DNA of 64,000 nucleotides from positions 36,084,001 to 36,148,000 of the forward strand of contig NC_091046.1 in NCBI RefSeq assembly GCF_963966145.1, given 5' to 3'. Under the pieces are notes generated by a model that saw only the letters and a list, made by a program, of their open reading frames with translations, was not told the origin of the DNA and did no database searches. The position numbers were made by a program, and so were the translations under genes. The DNA is from Tenebrio molitor (lineage: Eukaryota; Arthropoda; Insecta; Coleoptera; Tenebrionidae). Positions 57,021 through 64,000 of the stretch are shown here, one piece after another (the stretch's first letter is position 1; every line of letters begins with the position of its first letter).

Positions 57021-58709
57021 TACTCGTATGCAATTTTTTGCACGACGTAACGCATTTAATCGTTTGATTTAAAAAAAAAATGTGTACAAAATGTCACGAC
57101 AAAACAGAGCACACTAAATTTTTCTTATTCATAACGTGGGTGAACGGTGAAATACATATTTATGTAAAATAAATATCCTTAGCCCCATTTATTTATTTTT
57201 TTTAAATATTTTGTATTGTATGCTTCAATTGTACTTTTGATTTACCTATACGAGTATCAATAAGGAAGGTGCCTATTTTAAACAATTTTTATTAGTGTGA
57301 TTATTTTTTTTTTATTTTATATCCGAAATTTAGTTACATAAGTAGTTGATAGTTTAGAACGGAAAGCTTTTGTTATTTTTTCGTACTGCTTATTTTATTG
57401 TGAAAAATTTTTCAGATTGAATTGTTGTTTTTTTTCACAGTAGAATTATTTTTCGTATTTTTCCCGGGGTTTGTAAATAGGGACCTTTCGCAGTTTTAAA
57501 TACTTAGCACACTGCATGAATCAAAAAGCAATACCTGTTCATTTAAAATAGAAAAAGGGCAAAGAACAAAATAAAAAATTTACAGTGACGATTTGTTTTA
57601 GAAAATATGTATTAAATTTAATTTGATGAATAATAAATGGATATGGAGCGATGCCAAGACAGCGAACCTAAATCAATATTTAAAAATGTGCTAAAATCAG
57701 AAATGAGCAATAAATAATTCTCCGAGTGGCGCTCATAAAAGATCTTGCACCTTGTCAAAAACACAGCCATCCGAATGGTCCACGTTCAAAACATAATTAA
57801 CATTTTATTGCCCTCACGCACTTTACGAAGAGGACATGTGCCACACGTGGCTTATGCGGGTATGTACACGTACCATTTGAGCTGATTTTAATTAAATGCG
57901 AAGCACGGGTTACTATTGGCAACGAACGAACTTGTTCTATACTGTCGATATTTTATACATTCAAATCAACCAAAACGTTTAGGACTGTTGACTCTTGGCT
58001 ACTGACTATTGGTGTTTCTTGACTAGTTCTGACCACGTAAAACTGTTAACCAGGACTGCTGATGTTGCGCAACATTTGACTAGGAGAAAACACAATTTTT
58101 TAAGTCTTTATGGCCCTCGACGTTTTTCGCAATAAGCAATGAAAAGGAAAACGGCCTCACCGTTTTTCTCCTACAACATTTGCAGCATGGTTATGTTAAA
58201 TGAATCGTGCTGTTCACACGAAACGTCTGAACGAGAATTGTCACAAAGCCAAAATTTTTTGGGGGTAAAATTCGCTTAAGCATGGTTTTACAAGATTGGA
58301 GCAAGTTAACTGTGATTGTTCTTTTATAACATAATTGCACCGACGACAAAAATATTCCGTCTTATCTTGAATATGTTGTCGAGGGAAATTTATTAGAAAT
58401 TCCACATCTAATGAAACGACTGGTATCACGCGACAAGAGCGGCCACATATTTCATCAGTTTTCCCAAATTCTTTGTTAATTAATTAATAACAGCTGCCTT
58501 AAAGGAGATCTGTTCGTCGTCAGTTTATTACCATAAATGAACAATAGAACAGTATTAAAACACGATACATTAGTTAATTAAAACAAATAATTGTTCATGT
58601 CATTTTCACATTTAAAAAACTATGTACTCGTACAGACTGATTCACATTTAACTCTCCGACCATAACGAATTTTAAATGCAGCCAGCAATATTCAGCTATT
58701 ATAACTTGA
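57021..58709. other. Non-coding stretch
   Basis: A+T-rich at first, less so at 57.7-58.5 kb. No gene, RNA or element ends are recognised. Confidence 0.45.
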
Positions 58710-59091
58710 TATAATTTGTTTCAAAGTCAAAAATCCACCAACACTGCATTCTACATCGAAAATACAACCGACAACGTCGCCAACTTTTGTTTTTAGTGTG
58801 TTTGCAAGTGTCGGAAAAAGTGGGGTTATGAAAGAAAACTGTTGACAGTCGTTTTGGTCGTAATTCATCGAGTTTTATTTATTCTCATTTAATTTTTCAC
58901 TCGAAACGTGTGACCACCTTTTTGTACATAATAATTATTTTATGTTACGTAAATAAACTCAACAGTTCGATGTCAATTTTGGCGGAACGTTGGGCCAACC
59001 CAAAAAAATGAAACTTATTCTAGGGATTTCTATGTTTCTGCCAACATAATTCAACAGGTGGTGGATTTTTGATTTTGAAACAGATTATAAA
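58710..59091. mobile_element. Inverted-repeat element (AAAATCCACCA arms)
   Basis: ATAATTTGTTTCAAAGTCAA through AAATCCACCA (58711-58740) is inverted at 59058-59090 with two or three mismatches. The centre has no recognisable coding sequence. It abuts the next element. Confidence 0.6.
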
Positions 59092-59524
59092 GTTCATTCA
59101 CGTTGGATTTTCCTCGTCAAGGTCAAATTATTTAATTTTTTGGCAGTGTGATTTTTACTTCAATAATATTTTATCCTTGTATGTCGCCAATACGAGCTGA
59201 TAAAGTAACCATGTCATGCGTAGACTGTAGAGGTTAGGTCGGGATAGGCATATTTCAGTTCTTGGCTTCATTTAATTAACGCAATTTTCAAATTACCTGT
59301 TAATGAAACCTTTATTTTTCTTTCCGCCGTGGTAAAATTAACCAGGAATAGGATACGAATAGGATTTTATGAAGAAATCTGTGACTTTATTTCACACGTC
59401 AAACTAAGATTCAAAATTAAAGATGTCAAATCGCTCTAACACGATGATGTGCAAATTACTAGAAAAGGAGGCGCAGGTTTGCAACATGACAACAATTTGA
59501 CAGGAAAAATCCAACGTGAACACA
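59092..59524. mobile_element. Inverted-repeat element (TTCACGTTGGATTTT arms)
   Basis: TTCACGTTGGATTTTCC plus GTCAA at about 59096-59125 is inverted at about 59494-59521. It starts where the 58710-59091 element ends, so either the two are neighbours by chance or the junction belongs to one larger element. Confidence 0.55.
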
Positions 59525-60052
59525 GACAATTAAACTATAGTAAGACACTTCAATCCCATATAATAATGTTGGAATAGCTTCGACGGTGCTGCTCCGCACG
59601 CAGTTGGCCAAAACACTCCGTCGTATTTATTCGTAAAATTTCGACTATTACCGTTGTATTTAAAACAGTCAAAAAATATTTGTCAAATGTGACACTTTTC
59701 TGAAAAAAATTAAAATGTACTTTTTAAAGATATAGGTAAGACTTTGTGTGAATAAAAAGGTAGGAATTAGTGCCATTTATTAAATGAAAGTAATTACAAT
59801 AGCCAACGTTTTCAGTATTGAGAAATTGTCAATAAGAAAACAATAAAGAAAGGACAAAAATAGCATTTTCTACTTTTTGGGCAATTTGTGAATCTGCTAC
59901 GTAATTTATAAAGGTAAAAACTTAAGTGATGAAACTTCTTAATAAAGTTATACTTTCAGTTTCAATTCAAGACAAAAAGAAACCAAACAATAGTGTGTGC
60001 CCCCGGTACCTATTCTTTTAAGGAGCATGACAAGTTAAAATTGAAACTAAAA
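59525..60052. other. Short spacer between elements
   Basis: Nothing recognisable. Confidence 0.5.
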
Positions 60053-60054
60053 TA

Positions 60055-60992
60055 CACAGTGGGCCGAAAAAAACGGTACAAATTTTGTTCGTTCATATCT
60101 TCCTGAGTTATTAAGTTTTTTAAATGATTAATATACCAGTGAAAAACCCAATATTTATAGAAAAGATGAAGGCCTCTTGCTGTGCAGAGATAGTCCTAAC
60201 TCAAAAGTTGTGCGTCATAACATGAAGACATGCAAAAATTCTGGTTTTGAAGATTATCTATCTCAATTATGAGTTTCCAGATATGGTTCAATCAATATGC
60301 CCTCCATTTTTATTAGCTATCATTTGTAATCGTCTTTGTCCGTCCCCAATTGCAGAAGCTACATATTTGTCTCTGAGGTAGCTGATTCCAGCATTCCGTT
60401 AATTGTTCAGGAGCCTTCAGCTCAAGGTATATGATTGTTTGTGCCACTTGGTGCGATGTTGATGTTGCTCCATCAATCACTAGTGAAGACGATTGCAAAT
60501 GGTAGCTAATAAAAATGGGGAGCATATTGAACCATATCTGTAAAACTTATAATTGAGAGAATTTTTGCATGTCTTCATGTTGTGACGCACAATTTTTGAG
60601 TTCTTGACAACAACAACCTTTTCTATAAATATTGAGCTTTTCACTGGTATATTACTCATTAAAAATAAAATAAATAATCGTATACCTTCTGGCTAAGGCC
60701 AAGTGCTAGATGTTTTCAGGTCGCGCAAGCGCCTCTAACATGACCTAACGACCACTACTAAGTAGTAGCCGGGACCGACAGCTTTACATCTCCTCCGAAA
60801 GATGGTAGTGATTTGAAAAAACCTGATGATTTAACCGGGAATCGAACCCGGACGGTTTGGTTGATAAGCCAGTATCTAACCCTTGAGTCATGACCACTAC
60901 TATAATTACTATATATTACTCATTAAAAACAGATAATAACTCAGGAAAATATGAGCGTACAAAATTGGTACCGTTTTTATCGACCCACTATG
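60055..60992. mobile_element. Foldback mariner-type element, interrupted by a SINE
   Basis: The tips CACAGTGGGCC and CATAGTGGGTC (right end, reverse complement) are flanked by TA at 60053-60054 and 60993-60994. Inverted arms run from 60055 to about 60335 on the left. On the right they run from about 60485 to 60665 and then from 60912 to 60992, after the inserted SINE. Inner landmarks shared by the arms include TTGCATGTCTTCATG and ATTAGCTA-type segments. The centre, about 60340-60480, has a 70-codon minus-strand frame I do not recognise. Arms diverge at many positions, so it is older than the neighbouring 2315-bp element. Confidence 0.75.
60666..60911 (-). mobile_element. tRNA-derived SINE with 18-bp target duplication
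   Basis: Identical 18-bp direct repeats beginning TATATTACTC flank it at 60648-60665 and 60912-60929, as expected for LINE-driven retroposition. Read on the minus strand, the head has a tRNA-like A box (GACTCAAGGGTTAG) and a perfect B box (GGTTCGATTCCCGG, about 60836-60850). A body follows with GTAAAGCTGTCGGTCCCGG (about 60765-60787), a motif I associate with insect tRNA-SINE bodies. The A+T-rich tail lies at the low-coordinate end. The tRNA part does not continue into a proper acceptor stem, so it is not a functional tRNA gene. It inserted into the right arm of the 60055-60992 foldback after that element had landed. Confidence 0.85.
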
Positions 60993-61002
60993 TATATATG
61001 TA

Positions 61003-61350
61003 CCAGGTGTCCCATCACTAGTGTCCCGTAGGAAAATGACTTTAAAACTAAATTATATTTATATGAAGGTATTATAGATGCATAAATACTGTTCACCGCC
61101 ACAAAAATTGGGTATTACTTTTTTGTTAAAATTAATTACCTAGGTGCAGCAGGCAAAAAACTATCACTTTAAAAATTAAATTTTGTTCGCTGCAGTTCAA
61201 ATTTAGTATACTTTATGAAAAAATGATAGAGAAATAAAATCCGTGATTAGAATTTAATTAAAATGTTTTGATGTAAAGATATTTGGTTTATTTAATTTGG
61301 AGTGTTTTACTTTATGAAAATTTATGGCAGACAAAGTTAAGTTTGTGGTT
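61003..61350 (+). repeat. Left terminal inverted repeat of the 2315-bp element
   Basis: This is the inverted partner of 62970-63317. Differences include single substitutions near 61075 and 61145 and a small indel near 61110. It contains no evident open frame. Confidence 0.88.
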
Positions 61351-61574
61351 ATTACTCCTGTCCACAATTTACGAAGATTTATGAGGGGTTGCAGGCCGTA
61401 ACACAGGCAGCTATACCGCTGGAACCCTCTGAATGATGTCTACCTGATATGGATGACATTTCAACAAATTGATGTCATTTAAAAAATAAAACAAATACGT
61501 ACCACGAATTCTTTAATGAGTAGTTGTTTTGAATATGTAATTGATAATAATAATAGTACATAAAAAAGTAACAA

Positions 61575-62652
61575 CTATAACAAATGTTCAAAATGATGCC
61601 CAGCTTGCTCTAAGCACGCTTCAAGCCTTTCTTCGAATGAATCTTGAACTGTAGCAGCTTGATTCGATTCGTTTATCGAGCGAAACGCTTGTATAATTCG
61701 TTGTCTCATGTCTTCAGGTGTTGTTGGAGTTGTCCTGTACACAATATCTTTCACTCTGCCCCACGTGAAAAAATCCATAGGTGTTAAATCGGGAGAACGA
61801 GGCGGCCACGTTACAGGACCTCCTCGCCCAATCCACCGATTAGGATATTTCTCATCCACAACTGCACGTGCAACCAGTGCAAAATGTGGCGGAGCTCCAT
61901 CTTGCTGAAACCACATGTTTGCTATTTGATTCAGTGGTACATTTTCTAATAAGTCATCCAACTCATTTTCCAGGAAATTTGCGTAGATTTCCCCTGTCAA
62001 ATTTTGATGGAAAAAGAACGGTCCTATCAATCTATTATTTATAATGCCACCCCAAACATTTAATGACCAGCGATTTTGTATTTTTTGTTCAAGCATCCAA
62101 TGCGGGTTCACAGGCGACCGACCAATAATGCATATTGTGCCTATTCACATGACCGTTACTTTTAAATGACGATTCGTCCGTGAATAAAACATTTTTGAAA
62201 AACATTCTATCCTCGCGTAATCTTCCTTGGGCCCATTCGCAAAACGCAACTCTGTTTTCAAAATCATCCCCGTGGAGTTCTTGATGCAATTCAAGATGGT
62301 ACGGATGATACTTATGTTGTTGCAAGATCCTTCCCACAGATGATTTGCTGATGCCAGTTTCGCTGCTGATTCCTCGTATGCCAATATGATTATTGTTATC
62401 AGCGTAATTTAACACAATTGCCTTGTTTAATTCGTTGGTGATGGGTTTGTTGACGACATCCTTGGTTTTCGGTTTCAAACTTCCTGTTTCTTTGAGTCTT
62501 TCCACAAGACGTTTAAAAATCTTTTTTTGAGGATGATTTCGCAATGGAAATCTTTCCGCGTAAAGTCTTTCGGCAACGACTGCATTTTGGTGAGCTTCCC
62601 CGTAGATGAGGATCATATCCACTTTTCCCTCCAATGAATAATTAAAAGGCAT
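61575..62652 (-). pseudogene. Tc1/mariner-superfamily transposase, single frameshift
   Basis: The gene would cut and paste its own element. It starts at ATG 62652 and ends at TAG 61575. Two open segments overlap near 62089-62111: 187 residues, then 178 in the next frame. The full span of 1078 nt is one base over a multiple of three, so one inserted base near 62104-62111 explains the break; the intact protein would be about 358 aa. The first part has the DUF4817-like N-terminus (LYAERFPLRNHP) and a helix-turn-helix (ISKSSVGRIL, then HPYH). The DDE/D core reads LFTDESSF, then QQDGAPPHF, then RSPDLTPMDFF. Counting from the second Asp to the Asp of MDFF gives 41 intervening residues, i.e. DD41D spacing. 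The C-terminus ends HHFEHLL, common in insect mariner-like proteins. All family signatures are present, so only the frameshift argues against activity. Confidence 0.88.
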
Positions 62653-62969
62653 TTCGGAAAAGACACTTATTTTATAACTAAACCAAAACTACACTTTTTT
62701 CTTCACGAAGTTAACTCTTCGATATCCAAAAAAATACTGTGCATTTGAAGTGAAAAAATAATTACAGGAAAACTTGCAGGTAATGACTAATGAGTAATGA
62801 CAAGCTGATTACCTCTAGTTGTTTACTAACCCTTATGTCATGTAGCAATAAGGTTGAAAATACCTTAAGCAAATTCTGGACACCATCTGGCCAGACTGGG
62901 GGCCTAGGTACCTGCACTTCGGCTTAAGCCGCCCTCAAAAATATTGGTACTATAAATTGGGGACAAGAC

Positions 62970-63317
62970 AACCACAAACTTAACTTTGTCTGCCATAAAT
63001 TTTCATAAAGTAAAACACTCCAAATTAAATAAACCAAATATCTTTACATCAAAACATTTTAATTAAATTCTAATCACGGATTTTATTTCTCTATCATTTT
63101 TTCATAAAGTATACTAAATTTGAACTGCAACGAACAAAATTTAATTTTTAAAGTGATAGTTTTTTGCCTGCTACACCTAGGTAATTAATTTTAACAAAAA
63201 AGTAATACCTAATATTTGTGGCGGTGAACAGTATTTATGCATCTATAAAACCTTCATATAAATATAATTTAGTTTTAAAGTCATTTTCCTACGGGACACA
63301 AGTGATGGGACACCCGG
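62970..63317 (-). repeat. Right terminal inverted repeat of the 2315-bp element
   Basis: This is the inverted partner of 61003-61350. The transposase promoter presumably lies here or just inside, between 62653 and 62970, because the gene reads leftward from this end. Confidence 0.88.
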
Positions 63318-63319
63318 TA

Positions 63320-64000
63320 TAACAGAAGAGTTGTGTGTTGTGTTGCCAAAATTTACGATCTAATAAGTGTATTTTTGAATAAAAGAAGTATTGGAAAGAA
63401 ATTACGTATCGCCTTAGAACGAAAAATTAATTTTCATGGTTTATTTGTAAAAGCCATTTTCTGGAAATTAAAACAAAATTGATGGATGCATCAATCAATT
63501 TGATCATTTATTAAAAAAAACTGCAGGACGTAAGAAGAGAATTTAAAAAAAAATCGTCAAAGACATGTTACTTACGAAGAAAATGGGGATTTTCAGAATA
63601 TTTAATTTTAGTTTTGGTTCTAGTTTTTAATTTTATTCATTTATTGTTAATTTTTCTTATAATTAATAAAACGTTGTGCATTTTAAAGACATTTTACATT
63701 TGAAATTAATGTTAAATGAGGACAAAATTATTAATTTAAACAACTCCATCAAGCATGCTTTATAAAATTAGTTCGGCCAACTGCTCGCGCCGCGCTGGAA
63801 TCGTGTTTCCAAAAATTGGGTAGCAATGCGACGTCTTACTATAGTTTAATTGTCTGTGAACGTGAATGAACTGTAGGTACCGTGCGATCATTTAAATTAT
63901 AAATTAGAGTAGGCGGGATTTTTTTTATACGATTGCCCAGAATGCCAATTGACTGATTAAATAAATGTGAGGTTATGGTTAACTTTATAGCGTTTATAGT
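63320..64000. other. Right-hand flank
   Basis: A+T-rich DNA after the 2315-bp element. No gene or repeat is recognised. Confidence 0.5.

Larger units (their letters stand above)
61003..63317 (-). mobile_element. Nearly complete mariner-like transposon with about 348-bp terminal inverted repeats
   Basis: The ends read CCAGGTGTCCC on the left and GGGACACCCGG on the right, flanked by TA (61001-61002 and 63318-63319), the usual Tc1/mariner target duplication. The two arms, 61003-61350 and 62970-63317, are inverted copies with only scattered mismatches and a small indel; weaker similarity continues about 20 bp further in. The total is 2315 bp. The interior carries one minus-strand transposase gene with a single frameshift. 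High arm identity suggests a fairly recent insertion. It lies 8 bp beyond the TA of the neighbouring element ending at 60992. Confidence 0.9.

Noticed and set aside
60835..60905. Minus-strand tRNA-like sequence with A and B boxes
   Set aside because: It lacks a proper cloverleaf with acceptor stem and continues into a SINE body, with target duplications around the whole unit.
61708..61908. Plus-strand frame within the transposase
   Set aside because: It is an antisense shadow of the DD41D transposase, whose motifs are clear on the minus strand.
1..64000. CRISPR arrays, bacterial operons, rRNA genes, retroviral or LTR elements
   Set aside because: No regularly spaced repeats, no ribosomal sequence, and no reverse transcriptase, gag or LTR pairs were recognised on either strand.

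Overview
The window looks like euchromatic DNA from an arthropod, most likely an insect. It is strongly A+T-rich by eye, has almost no protein-coding sequence, and is dense with Tc1/mariner-type DNA transposons and their miniature derivatives (MITEs, short non-autonomous copies). There are also single pieces of P-like and pogo-like transposons and one tRNA-derived SINE. The transposon mix and a neuropeptide-type GPCR exon fit an insect. A beetle is my guess and is not proven by the sequence.

Host gene content: the only host exon I can defend is on the minus strand near 13.4-13.76 kb. It encodes the N-terminus and first transmembrane helix of a rhodopsin-class peptide receptor, bounded by a good 3' splice site and a perfect GTAAGT donor. 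The rest of the receptor must lie beyond position 1, so 1-13.4 kb is probably one large intron. The sequence above 13.76 kb is then a 5'-UTR intron or intergenic DNA. A 9-codon uORF (8 residues plus stop) ends 3 nt before the receptor ATG.

Layout: 1.3-2.3 kb foldback mariner; 2.6-2.8 kb hairpin beside an unrecognised open frame; 3.1-4.8 kb nested MITEs, a 135-bp tandem duplication and a 32-bp-arm hairpin; 5.47-8.03 kb a three-level nest (mariner-like shell, inner mariner relic, 994-bp P-like element with 8-bp target duplication); 13.4-13.76 kb GPCR exon; 14.2-15.0 kb MITE carrying an internal hairpin; 17.2-17.6 kb MITE within MITE; 19.6-20.1, 22.4-22.7, 28.8-30.5, 33.9-34.2, 37.8-38.0, 49.1-49.3 and 51.1-55.2 kb further Tc1/mariner relics; 43.6-44.05 kb polypurine tract; 55.5-57.0 kb pogo-like relic and a long-TIR foldback; 58.7-59.5 kb two abutting inverted-repeat elements; 60.06-60.99 kb foldback with a SINE in one arm; 61.0-63.3 kb a nearly intact 2315-bp mariner-like element whose transposase has one frameshift.

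The least explained signal is a set of hairpin islands (near 11.55, 14.57, 22.1, 24.43, 27.85 and 44.24 kb). Their long arms differ completely between islands yet pair within each island. Their centres share short GAGGC/CCTCG-like motifs, and several right flanks read AATAACTAT. No canonical tRNA, rRNA, CRISPR or bacterial-type feature was seen.
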